From the NCBI GenBank assembly GCA_964247055.1, contig OZ176057.1, forward strand, positions 1,922,001-1,986,000: DNA of 64,000 nucleotides, given 5' to 3'. The DNA comes from Paragordius varius. Lineage: Eukaryota; Nematomorpha. Under the pieces are notes generated by a model, which had not been told where the DNA came from, searched no databases, and saw nothing but the letters and a program-made list of their open reading frames with translations. The translations under genes were made by a program, and so were the position numbers. Shown here piece after piece: positions 24,576 through 36,295 of this stretch. Numbering within the stretch: position 1 is the first letter of the stretch; every line of letters starts with the position of its first letter.

Positions 24576-27500
24576 TTATTTTAATAATTTATATCGGACA
24601 TAAAGGCAGATTCCCACAACAAATATAAGCACTATTGCTATTTTTATGTAAAGGCTTTTGGAATTCAGGGATTTTGCATTTTTCTTGTATTTTTCGCTCA
24701 TTACTGAAAGGTGTGCAGCTTTATCATCTAGCACTAAATCATATATATACATTATTTTAAATATAAGGGTATAAGTAATTTACAATTTTTTATTGGGAAA
24801 AGGTAATATCTAAAACAAGGGTGTTTAATACAAATATCTTCGCGGCTGCTGTAATTGTTTTTTATTTTGAGCCCAATTTTGGATGATATATCTAACTATT
24901 CGTAAATTTTTAATTTAAATCCATTTTTTTATCATATTTTAGAGCACTTTTGAGTACCGAAAAAAGCGTGTTAAACATCCCTGCTTTAATAAAGGTTTAA
25001 CGTGGGAACAATTGATACTTATTTACATTAGCCAGCAGTTTTAGACCTAATTCCCTAAAATGTAATTATCATAAAATTGTTTCTTTTTCGATCGTGGTAT
25101 CATGTAAAACAAACTTAACATATATCACTAAATTTGGTTGTATAGAATGTTACTACAAATGGTCAATATGCATTGTAATGATTTAGGATTTTTTATTTGT
25201 AATTTTTTAGAGCAGTTTAAATTTTCTTCTAAAACTTTGATTTTGTGACAATTTGCGGACGCTTGTTTTATATAAAATTTTAATAAAATGTTCTACACCA
25301 CCAAATTTTTTTGTAATTTGTTATACTGGCAAATAAAAATGATTTTGATAAGCCCCAACATCCATTTTAATTTAGTTAACTCGAATTTAATAACTATATT
25401 AAAAACTCTAAGGATTTTATAATTTGTGGTCTAAAAAAAAACTTTTAAAATATATTATTTATACCAATACAAGCGCCTCAAAATCCTAAAATTTTCGGTA
25501 CAAAGCTATAATATTGGTTATAAGGATGTTTTAAAAGAATAAATGTATAATGAATTATATTTTTGTATTTACTTAATATTTTATCTGAATTTTATATCAC
25601 TTTTGGTAATTTAACAACAAAAATTAGTTTTAGATGTTGTGCAGCATTTACTTCACAATAACAATAGCATTTAAATATAAACTCACCCTAACTTTACCAG
25701 ATGTATTCGAAAAATTATAGTTCCCTTAATATAACTGTGAAATATTTCTAATAATGCGGACTTGATAGCGTTTCACCCCAAAACATCATGTTTTGTAAAC
25801 GTCAGTTATTCTATCCCAGTTGTAAAAAAGTGAGAAATCTCACCCTAACTTTTATACTCCAAAATATTTTAAAATTCCTAATTTCCTTATCAAAACCCTT
25901 TTATACTTTCTAATAATGCGCATACTTGATAACGTTTCGCCCCGGCGTAAAACATCATCAATGTTTTGTGAACAGTTAATCCAAAATCTATCCCAGTTGT
26001 AAAAAGTGAGAAATTTCATCTTAACTCATATACTCCAAATTATTCTAAAATTCCTAGTTTACTTAATCTAAAAACCCTTTGACATTTTCTATTAATGCAT
26101 ATACTTGAACATGTTTCACCCTCAAACATCATGTTTTGTAAACGTCACAGATAATCTAAAATTTATCCAAATTAGGAAAAAGTGAGAAATCTCACCCTAA
26201 CTTTTATACTCCAAAGTATTTTAAAATTCCTAGTTTCCTTAATCAAAACCCTTTAATATTTTCAAATAATGCGTATACTTGATAACGTTTCGCCCCGGCG
26301 TAAAACATCATCAATGTTTTGTGAACGTCAGTTAATCCAAAATCTATCCCAGTTGTAAAAAGTGAGAAATTTCATTTTAACTCATATACTCCAAATTATT
26401 CTAAAATTCCTAGTTTACTTAATCAAAACCCTTTAATATTTCCTAATAATGCGTATACTTGATAACGTTTCACCCCAAAACATCATGTTTTGTAAACGTC
26501 AGTTAATCTATCCAAGTTGTAAAAAAGTGAGAAATCTCACCCTAACTTTTATACTCCAAAGTATCTTAAAATTCCTAGTTTACTTAATCTAAAAACCGTT
26601 TGACATTTTCTATTAATGCGTATACTTGAACACGTTTCGCCCCGGCGTAAAACATCATCAATGTTTTGTAAACGTCAGTTATTCTATCCCAGTTGTAAAA
26701 AAGTGAGAAATCTCATCTTAACTTATATACTTCGAGGTATTCTAAAATTTTCTAATTAACTTATTTAATATTATCAAATAATGCCCATACTTGATAACGT
26801 TTCGCCCCGGCGTAAAACATCATCAATGTTTTGTACCATAACACTTTGTACGTCAGCCAATTGGGCATTGATCCCAGCTAAATGGTCTCGTGTTCTAAGT
26901 ATACTATTATTGTGTCCACCAACCTCCGTTCCATATACCTGTTGCTCTCCCCCACCCATCAACAAGGATGATGCGTATTGTTTGCGTTGTTTATTGATAT
27001 AATTATCTGTGTATGTGTGTGAGTAAATATTTGGGTATTAATACAAAAAAAGTATAACGAGAACTATTGGCCATATATATGTGTTTTTAGATGGTTACGC
27101 AACGATATTATACCATTTACAGTTCAATTTCACCCTTAAACAATTCGAATTCCTTAAACATTTCAAATTCACCCTTGAACATTCAAATTCACCCAAACAA
27201 TTCAAATTCACCCTCAATTAAATAACATGTTTTTTAAGATTAAAAATTACCTATATTTTAATATATTTTTAAAAAATAAAATTTTGTTTTAAATTAAAAT
27301 AATACTGAAAAAATAATAAACTATACCATAAACATATATTTCATATTAATAATGAGATATATTAGTTCAATAACACATAATTTATTTTTAGGGTGAATTT
27401 GAATTATTCATAGGTGAATTTGAATGTTCAAGGGTGAATTTGAACTGTAAATGGTATATTTACATGTCTGTTTGCTTTGTATGAGATTATTTGTTTTTAT

Positions 27501-30500
27501 TAACATTTACAAATTGTGTGGGAAAAAATATCGTTTCTTTATATATGCAACTATGAAAAACGAAAAATTTTCTTATACACAACAAACATGACAAAAATAT
27601 TCATTTAGCCATTTAATTAAACAGCTATGGCCCATAGTAGCTCTCGTTGTTACTGTAAAAGTGTGTAAAAATAAAATTGTTATACAGAAAAGCAATATTA
27701 TCTTGTTAATATTTTAATATAGATATACCATTTACAGTTCAAATTCACCCTTGAACAATTCAAATTCACCCTAAAAATAAATTATGTGTTTTCGAACTAA
27801 TATAACTCGTTATTAAAATGAAATATATGTTTATGGTATAGTTTATTATTTTTTCAGTATTATTTTAATTTAAAACAAAATTTTTATTTTTAAAAAATAT
27901 ATAAAATATAGGTAATTTTTGATCTTAAAAAACATATATATTTTAATTTGTGGGTGAATTTGAATTGTTCGAGGGTGAATTTGAATTGTTCAAGGGTGAA
28001 TTTGAATTGTTCAAGGGTGAATTTGAATTGTTTAAGGGTGAAATTGAATTGTAAATGGTATATATGTTAGGATAGGACTAACTTGTAATAACACAATTGT
28101 GACTTAATGACTGATAAAAAGTGTTAAAAATATTGTTTGGTTTAGTTGCAACATTTAACTACAGTGTTTAATTTAGTGACTGCTTATTAACCATCAATTA
28201 TATTTTTATCCCTGATAAATTCAGTCAATAAGAAAGCAAAAACATTAACTGAAATCAAAACATAAAATTTATGTAAAAACATCATATATTAGGCTGGTTC
28301 TGACTGATGATTAGATTAATGCTTCTACTGCATTCCACTTGTCAAATAAATCACCAAATATGTCAATATGTGTTTTCGCATTATTTAAAAACATATAAAA
28401 AAAATTTTATAGAAATATTTACATATTCATTCAATTTTTTGTCATTATAGTTACCGTCAAATATAAAATTTTATAATTTATTTAGTATCAGTAATTTATT
28501 GTGATGTTGTACATATTCTAATAAACAGTAACCGCTTAAAAAGCAAACCAGTTTATAAAAGCAACACTATTATCTAAATATCTAAGCCTCCTAAACAATT
28601 AACCACTTTTTTCGAATATGTGGCTACTCATTGAATTGTTTGAATACCAACAATAAACAAGGATATAGGCAAAAATTATAGATAATTCCAAATATTACAT
28701 TAACACCTCTGAAATTGAACACAAATTTATCTAATTTTAAATTAACCCTAAAAATATATTATATGTTCTTTGTGTATAATTTACGGAGAGAGTTTATAAC
28801 ATAATTGATTAATTTTTTTTTGGTTTTTACATTAATTACATTATCATCCATTTGTGCAAAAAAACCCAAATACTACACGGTGGGCAGACAAAAATTAATA
28901 ATAAGAAATCAAATATCATTCGATAACTAAAAGCTACAATATAATGAATATCGAAATGATAACGCGGTTAAAATACTAGAAAAAAAGTTAGTTTAATTTT
29001 CCTGCTATTAGCCAAAATCAATTAATCGCAGTTTTTTCGCATTTAAGGTTAAATAAAATTAAATACAACAACATATGAAAACGTGTCAACAAAATTTTTG
29101 TTCAAATATAGCATAGGGATAATTCTAAACGCAAAAAATTATCAACAAAGAATTTATGTTTATTCGGAGGGTCCCAGAAAGATTTTTATGAATATTAGCT
29201 AAAAAATCGCACTTTGTCATCATATTGAATGTAAAAAACTTATTAATATGCGGTAAAAAAATTTTATTTTTTATTAAATTAATCATATATATACTTTATA
29301 CACTCAATATATCGCCCTTAAATAAGCCTTACATAAAATAGTAAATTCTATAATCCAAAGCGGGCGTATAAATGTTGCAAAACATCCATCCAATATGTAT
29401 TTGAATACTTTTTCCATAAAATTTGATGCAGAAAAAAGATCTATCGCTCATTAATTGGAATTTTTATGCCCTAAAGCCGGTCTTAAAGGCCAAAATGGCG
29501 CCAATTCCCTAAATCAAAAATCTGAGAAGATATATCTTTTAATCTGCATCGAATTGTTTGAAAAAAGTATTTATATTATATATTGGATGTATTGTAAAAA
29601 TTATAGGCAACTTTCGCTTAGGTGCAAATTATCGAAAAAAAAAATTTATGAGGCTTAGATTTTTTTAAGGCGATATATTGGGTAAAATTTATATATAGAG
29701 TTAATATATGATAGTTACTGAAAATTAAAATATTTTACTGCATATTAATAAGTTTTATGATTATTTAATGAGAAAGTGCGATATTTGGGCTAATATTCTT
29801 GAGCTTTCTTGAAACCTCCAAAAAATGTAAAATAATTGCGTTTAGAATTATCCATATGCTATAGATGAGAAAATAAAATTTAGTTGACACGTTTAAATCT
29901 ATTGCATTAATTTCATTGGTCCTAATGTGCAAAAAATGCGATTTTGAATTTGGTTAACAGCAGAAAAATTAATTAACTTATTTTCTGGTATAATCGCGTA
30001 TTCAGTATACTGAATATTTTAGCTCTCGAATGATATATGATTCAATCCTTTGTTTTTTGAGCCTGATTTTTGCTGCACAGTGCTATAGATAATTTTTAAG
30101 TGCAGTCTTTTGACAAAAATTTATATAAAAAATTTTAATACAAGCACTTACATAAATATCTTTATATTTAATTAAATTTAAATTAAAAAACAAAAAAAAT
30201 TAAAAGTTATGCCAATAACAAATATTTTTTCCAATTATAATTATTATAACTAAAAAATAATAATATTAATGATAAATTAAATTTGCTCTAGTCTTATCAA
30301 GTGTTAAAGTGAATTTAAAAATATACCAAATTCCACAAAAGCGTAGGGGCGTTTGACTTGATAAATAGAAGCTGGATCATATTTTTGTTTAAATTCTGTG
30401 GCTAATTTTTCCAAAAACCCAAAAGCCAATTTTTTACTAAAGTTCTGTTCACATAAGGTCAAATAGATTACGCCTATGCTAGGATCTATAAGATAACTAA

Positions 30501-30787
30501 AAAATAAGATAATAAACGATACCAAAATATTTAAATCGATTATTAATACTATATATCTTTTTTTAGGAAAAAAAATTACTGGAATGTGTATTGATTAGAG
30601 TTTAAACTGCATCTCACAGGGGAATTCGGTGTCAATTTTTTAAATAATTGTTTAGCCTGATTCTGGTATTCAACTAATGATCGGCCTAACTATAAATAAT
30701 TTTATATAATACCTGTTCATTTCCTTCAATTGAAGCTGCCAGCGGTAATCCATCTGAAATACGAGCTATCATGGTTAAAAGTAACAT
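24576..30787 (-). CDS. SEC22: Vesicle-trafficking protein SEC22 (ER-Golgi R-SNARE), five exons
   Basis: Minus-strand exons: 30787-30713, 30689-30580, 30496-30327, 27006-26791 and 24733-24576. All phases agree, giving 242 residues. The N-terminal longin domain (about 1-119) begins MLLLTMIARISDGLPLAAS and includes GVIYLTLCEQNFSKKLAF and YQVKRPYAFVEF. The R-SNARE helix (about 166-218) includes INAQLADVQSVMVQNIDDVL then RRGETLS, with the zero-layer arginine at about 185. The C-terminal membrane anchor is IKIAIVLIFVVGICLYV. The protein acts in ER-Golgi vesicle fusion. It is about 25 residues longer than vertebrate SEC22B because of a linker with LLMGGGEQQVYGTEVGG before the SNARE motif. Introns are 23, 83, 3320 and 2057 nt. 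The last one carries an array of exon-4 tail copies. An AATAAA overlaps the stop codon. Confidence 0.96.
24740..25680 (-). other. SEC22 intron 4, single-copy part
   Basis: AT-rich intronic DNA between SEC22 exon 5 and the tandem array. I see no separate gene or clear repeat. Confidence 0.5.
25681..26790 (-). repeat. Tandem array of SEC22 exon-4 tail plus splice donor
   Basis: Six decayed units lie next to the real exon. The marker word CTTGATA (or variants) recurs at 25761, 25925, 26104, 26278, 26458 and 26625, then in the true exon at 26790, giving a period of 164-180 bp. Each unit joins a copy of the last ~75-90 bp of SEC22 exon 4 (for example AACGTTTCGCCCCGGCGTAA) to about 85 bp of intron with GTGAGAAATCTCACCCTAAC. 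Two unit types partly alternate: one with CGCCCCGGCG, one with CACCCCAAAA. Units lack ~15 exon bases between two TTTGTA words. Most keep an AAGTAT donor in the sense of the gene. Confidence 0.93.
27110..27457. mobile_element. Foldback MITE, family C copy C1, in SEC22 intron 3
   Basis: Ends are ATACCATTTACAGTTCAA and its inverted partner. Subterminal words of about 20-21 bp (CACCCTTGAACAATTCAAATT type) are repeated at both ends. There is no coding capacity. It lies about 100 bp downstream, in + coordinates, of the exon 4 acceptor. Confidence 0.85.
27725..28061. mobile_element. Foldback MITE, family C copy C2, in SEC22 intron 3
   Basis: Starts ATACCATTTACAGTTCAAAT and ends with the inverted terminus GTAAATGGTAT. 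The right end carries five tandem 21-bp words of the type GGGTGAATTTGAATTGTTCAA, the left end only two. The internal part matches the copy at 60452. Confidence 0.9.
28876..30082. mobile_element. 1.2-kb foldback element in SEC22 intron 3, ends CAC(G/T)GTG
   Basis: Left end CACGGTGGGCAGACAAAAAT; right end read inward CACTGTGCAGCAAAAATCAG. Long inverted arms run inward for about 500 bp. Matched blocks include GATAATTCTAAACGCAAAA with its complement near 29835, and CAATATATCGCC with its complement near 29672. A 3-bp direct repeat CTA lies immediately outside both ends (28873-28875 and 30083-30085). No transposase is seen. Confidence 0.75.
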
Positions 30788-30859
30788 CACACAGGTTTTA
30801 AAAAAATTGGTCGATACGCGTGTTCAGTATCACATTATATGAACAACCATATGTTATAA

Positions 30860-33230
30860 AATTTTTACGCTTTATTACCTTTTGTGGTACTTTACCCCAG
30901 AATTATAATAAATTTAAAAAAATGTTTAATATTGAACCAAAATATGCATTTTATCTCTCAGTAATTCATTACATTTTTTCTTTTTTGCTCTAGTTTAGGG
31001 GTATTTTATATCCCGAGCATCTTGTAAATAAACTACTGTTTTGAAAGTTATATTTATTACACTATAATCGCCAAACATTGTTCGCATGTATTACAAAACT
31101 TATTCTACAGTTTTGCTTCTAGAGTTTAAAATTGATAACTCCAAAAGTCGATGTACGAACAGCTTATATTAATTAAAATGTATTAAGTTTTTGCTTGTTA
31201 GTGGACTGAAAACTTCTTAAAGTTAATTATTTACATTTTATAACCATAAAATACACATATATTCCTCTTGCTATAAACTAAAAAAATTATAAAAAAAATG
31301 GCGGCATTTTGAGATGAGGAATTTTTTACATTTAAAATTTTTTTGCATAATGCGCCTAAATAGCAAAGAAAAAAATTTTGAGATAAACTTAAAACTTAAT
31401 TTTTTAAGATCGAATCATAAATCGGTAAAACTACACCGAAATTTCATGAATTTTTAAAAAATATGACGGCTAAAATGTTTTCATGGATTATTTTTTACAA
31501 TTTCTTTTTTTTAAAGAATTTCACGCGCTTAAAAGGCTAAAAAAAGCATATATTTAAATTTGGTCATAAACTAAAAATATTGGGATATATAACTACCTTA
31601 AAAATAAATCTATATTATGGCTAAAAAATACTACATTTTGTAATTACTTTATATTATGAAGTTAGATGTTTGTTTTTATCAAGTTTTCCAGCTATCCCAA
31701 TCAAACCTTAGAACTTAGAAAGGAAAAAATGTAAGCTTTTTTGAGGAAATTAATAATAAAGTTTTAATAAAAACAACTTTCAAGTTCGAGTTAAAGTTAT
31801 GTATACAAAACTCCCATAATATGTAATCATCTATATAAAGCTTTGCAAGTTGTATTTTTCAATTAAAAACATCGACCCGGGCCGCATTTGGAAACTTGAC
31901 AAATATTATTATTAAATTATAAACATATGATTGTAAAAACCATTAACTTTGCTACTTCATAACCAAAATTTAGAAATACTGATTATTTTGTTAAAAAAAT
32001 TTATTTTCTCCGTAAAATTTATATTTATGGTGGGCTACAGAAATATTACAGCATGATGGACACTAGACTGCATGTTGTGTTAATAAAATTACATATGTAT
32101 ATATCAATATATTTTAATGTGCGACATTCAAAATCTTAAAATTGGGTTAGTTGTTTTAAAATAAGTGAAGGCTGAAATTGCAAGTTAGCAATTTTTATGC
32201 TATTTATATAAAATTAAAAAACTCAGTATACTAATGATATCGATTTAGCTGATAGCTAAATAGGCGCCATTTACTCTGTTAATATATAAAAAAATTTATA
32301 AAAATGATTGGTTTACGGAAGATCATCAAGCACATTATAGAATACTGTTATAGATATATCAAATTTTCCACAAAGTACCATGATTTTTATTTTAGATGAC
32401 TGGTAAATCAATTGATTTTTTCAACAACTACGGATTCTCAATTTTATTTCTCTATGTTATTTACGCATTTCCGCCAACAACTTAAAAAGCATTTTATTAG
32501 TCGCTTTTTTGTGGTTTAACTTTGAACTCCGTATAATATTGCAGAGAGGATTGATGAATTGATTAGATTATTTTTGTTGATAATTTGGTATAATGAGGTT
32601 TACGTATTAACAAATCATACTTTGCCTAAAATTTAATTTTGGTTAATCTAGTGGTTTTTGAAGCATGATGGAAACGGTATTTTAGATATAACACTTTTTT
32701 AATGATGCTGATGATTTTTATTGCAAATTTTTTCATAAACTCTAATATTTACTAAAAATTTTACAATTAAATTATTCAATATTTTATTTTATTATAGTTT
32801 TATTTTTCAATTTTAGTTTAACTCGTTATAAGTGTTGCTAAATGTTTTATAAATGTGATTAACAATTTTTTAGTTTTTTAATTAAAGAGCTTCACTCCAA
32901 AATAATTAATTTTTTTAACTCACATAGGAGACCAATTTTTATACTAAGTAAATTATACTCTTCTAAATTATTGATACAATAATGATGGGGCTGGTGCCAT
33001 CAGATCGTATCAAATAAATATATATTCTCAAATATTTCAAATTTAAATGTGATAATATAATTAATTTTGGCTTTTGACTTAAAACATGGCCCAAAATTGC
33101 AAATCTTTTAAGTAGTGAGGTTATTTAAGAACACAATGAACTAATAATTATTATCTAACAGAATGCTAATACATATAAATATAATGTAGCATTTTATTGA
33201 CAGGCTTAAGCTAACATATAATTTATAAAG
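30860..33230. other. Intergenic region upstream of SEC22 with repeat family F pieces
   Basis: Between the SEC22 start and the next gene I find no exon. Pieces near 30885-30920, 31290-31380 and 31445-31570 contain the family F words (GGCGGCATTTTGAGATGAGG, AAAGGCTAAAAAAAGCATAT). The rest is AT-rich and unassigned. Confidence 0.45.
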
Positions 33231-33231
33231 A

Positions 33232-34949
33232 TCAAATAATTTTCTGTTTCGACTTTTCCTTTTGAAATTGTTTGGATTGAATTTCAGCTAATCGCTTGCA
33301 TTCTTCGGACAAGTATAGATATTGAGTACTTTGACAAAAGGGGCGTATAATACCTCCACTAACCAAACACTTTCCTGGTTTTATTATGGTCTAAATTACA
33401 AAGATATATATATTAAATATAAAATTTGCTGTCTAAATCGAAATATATATTATTTACGGTGTGAGATTTAAATATACGTTTAACACTCCATTATTTTTGG
33501 AGTAGTATTTTATTCCAAAGCCATGAAATTTGAATATCTGAAAAAGTATTTAAGGTATTACAAATTTAAAAATATTCTTTCTTTAGTCTTTTTATTGTAA
33601 AATTTCTTAAATAATGTAAAATTGAATAAATCCTCATTTCAAACTTTTGGCCACCATTTTTCTATGAATATTTTAAAAAGGCTAATTCTGTATATTATTG
33701 TTCGAAAATTTAACTTTAATAAGCTTTCAGGCTACATTTTACAGCAAAATCTTCAAATATTTTTATTATATTAGCTGTTCGTTATAATCTTCTTGGAGCG
33801 GTCCCTGTAGGATTTTCTTTATATTATATGTTATTGGTTAAGTATTGTAAATAATGAGAAAAAAGAGTTTTTTTAATAACAAAATACGAATTTGCCAGAT
33901 ATTTTATACCGAATAAAATATTGATCATAAATTCTTAAAAAAATAACCAAAAAAATTTCAGAGAAATTTATTTAAAACATCGGTAAGAACGGTACCCGTT
34001 TTCTAACAAATGATTTGAAAAAAAGGGAAAAATATATCAAGAAATCGAGTAAAGTGATCGGTAAGATTTCCTATTAGTTGGAACACTTTTCTCTATTGCC
34101 AATTCAATATATAGCCAAAACCCAAAAAATAACACGATATTATTTTTCAATCTTGTATAAGTTTATTAAATTATTACTTGGCTTCCAATAATCAAATATA
34201 TCATATAAATAGCTGTTTATGAAATGTCTAATTATAATTCCTAAGTATAACATTCAGTATATATCAAACCCCGAGAGCGTTGAAGAATTACTTTATGTTA
34301 AAATTAAATTACTATAATACTGAATGTAAACGGGCGTGTTAGAAAGCGATAGCAACCTTTGCTAAATCTGAATGAAGTATTTTAATCAAAAACTATTTTA
34401 AATTTTTAAAAGTCTTACTTGTTGTACTTCAATTTCAAGTTTACAATCTGAATCTGCCTCGGTCACAGCTGTCGGAATCATTTTAGTAAACATGGGGGGT
34501 ACACTTGCGTCCCAATAAGTCGTTCCCAAATAATCCGTTTTTTGCTGAAAAAGTTGTGTTGGTTTTTTCATTTCTTGCAGAAACTGCTCTTGGACACTAT
34601 CATTCATGTTTCTTGATGGTGTGAAGTTATAACTTTGTGTGACATTAATTTGGTTTAATGATATGAGTTTGCCAAATTGTTGAAGTTTTAGGGATAAACT
34701 ATTATTGGTTAAATTTGAATTTGTTGTTACATTTGCTTGAAGGAAAAAGTATGTATTGTTGGAAGACGGTATATTAACGTCTGAACAAGAACTTATCTTA
34801 AAATATGAGGTAAAAGAAATAAACACAAAGTTTAGTGGAGGTTGTTAAAGACTGGTAAAAATTATCTAATTTTATGTAATAAATATATGAAAACTATAAA
34901 AATTTACCGACATCAATCCGAATATTATGGCTAAAACTACACGATCCAT
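33232..34949 (-). CDS. Uncharacterised secreted N-glycoprotein, three exons
   Basis: Minus-strand exons: 34949-34908, 34796-34419 and 33390-33232. All junctions are phase 0 with GT-AG ends, giving 192 residues. Exon 1 encodes MDRVVLAIIFGLMS, a short basic-then-hydrophobic start that reads as a signal peptide. The middle is Asn/Thr/Ser-rich with many N-X-S/T sites (for example NVTT, NLT, NVTQ, NFTP, NDSV). The C-terminal exon has four cysteines (GKCLVSGG, RPFCQ, EECKR with the C of exon 2 near DSDCKLEIEV) and ends in a Lys-rich tail. There is no further membrane segment. I do not recognise a family; a loose likeness to tectonic-type extracellular domains was considered and not accepted. Introns are 111 and 1028 nt. 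Confidence 0.65.
33495..33765. repeat. Repeat family F copy inside the secreted-glycoprotein gene's last intron
   Basis: The segment from TTTTTGGAGTAGTATTTTAT to GGCTACATTTTACAG is similar in order to 20835-21060, including ACTTTTGGCCACCATTTTTC in place of CTTTTTCGCTACCATTTTG. It is diverged and its ends are unresolved. Confidence 0.4.
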
Positions 34950-34959
34950 TTTAAAAGGG

Positions 34960-36290
34960 GTTTTTAATGAGAACTGGAGTACGAGGTATGAAAAGGAATG
35001 TTATAACTTTACCAAAATATTATCCAAAAAACAATAATTTTGATTTATGCGTCTAGCTTTATTTTAGAGACATTTTGGATTCATATCCTATATATCATAT
35101 TATATAAAGGCTTTAGTCAAAAAAACAGATCAAAGGAAAGTCTTAATTGAATGCATAATTTTATTAATAATTTTGTCAATGTTTATGGGGATTAAACATA
35201 ATATGGATTAAATCGTTATGCGTTATAGGATGTACTATGGATAAAAAACGATTTCTTAATCCTTTGATAATATGGAAATCAATAACAGAGGTCAATATAT
35301 TTTTACAACTGATTCACAATTTAGTTAATATTTGAAAATGACAAAATTACTTTAAGCAAGTGTCTTACGATATACTTACGTAATGACAACCCCCCCCCCC
35401 CCCCAAAAAAAACCGAAGCAAGTGTTTATATTTTATAAAAAATATCGAAATAAACCGTACATAAAAAAGTTTAGTGAAATGTATCCCATAAAAATTATTT
35501 AGAATGATAACGATAAATAAATGGATTCCATGAGACCTTTTTCTTGAATATTTTTACGCTATCAAATATAATTATATTTTCATAAAATATATTGATACTC
35601 GGCTTTTAATAAAAATGTAAATCAAGAAAACAAATTTTTTAGATGAGGTGGCTAAAGAAATACCCAGAGAACCCGCTAAAATCTTAAGATGACTAGCTAA
35701 ATCCTCCCTATAAGCTAAAATTAATTGGTTAATATTTGTTCTAATTTGCATTTAATTTGGTCCCTATTAATATATTTTTTATTATGGTCTTTGCTTTGAG
35801 CATATAATAAAATATAATTCGAAATAGTAAAAAACTGCTTAGAAAATTTTTTTATTATCTTTATGATGATAAATCTATGATAAAATTTGTTCGGCAGAAT
35901 AATTTTCCTGCTTTAATAAAACTTAAATGGAGATGTTTAAATAATATGAGAACATTTTGTTGCGTTAACAAGAATAGTTGACTTTTGTGAGTTTTTACGA
36001 ATTGTTATAAAAATATAGCTAATTCTTCTCAAATGTAACGAATTATAAATGTGACCAGAACAGGAAATCTTAATAAGTCGGCAAAAATTAAAAATAAGTT
36101 TTCGGATACTGTTACAAATCACCAAAAGCTGATCCTGTTTTCTTCTTCGAAGATGATTAAATTGTCTTTATAAAATTAATTTATAAAATAGAACACAGGC
36201 CTTTTTAGGCCATTAAAGCGTTAAAAAGAATAAACTATTAATCTGCTATTTTTTACAATTATCTGTGTGTCTAACATCATATTTGTGTCC
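34960..36290. other. Spacer between divergent genes
   Basis: This lies between the secreted-glycoprotein gene (-) and the first recognised exon of the FAM187-like gene (+). The missing signal-peptide exon of the latter should be here or further upstream, but I could not identify it. A run of 15 C residues is at 35390-35404. Confidence 0.4.
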
Positions 36291-36295
36291 CACAG

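Noticed and set aside
25681-26790. CRISPR-like or satellite interpretation of the ~170-bp repeat array.
   Set aside because: Units are adjacent without unique spacers and derive from the SEC22 exon 4 boundary, so neither a CRISPR array nor an independent satellite.
28311-28394. Minus-strand frame in SEC22 intron 3 reading HIDIFGDLFDKWNAVEALI.
   Set aside because: Only 27 codons, no clear acceptor, and it is not needed for SEC22, whose exons 3 and 4 join in phase without it. It may be a fossil exon, but cannot be supported.
33232-34949. Assignment to the tectonic family.
   Set aside because: Only a loose resemblance in glycosylated, cysteine-bearing composition; no diagnostic motif.
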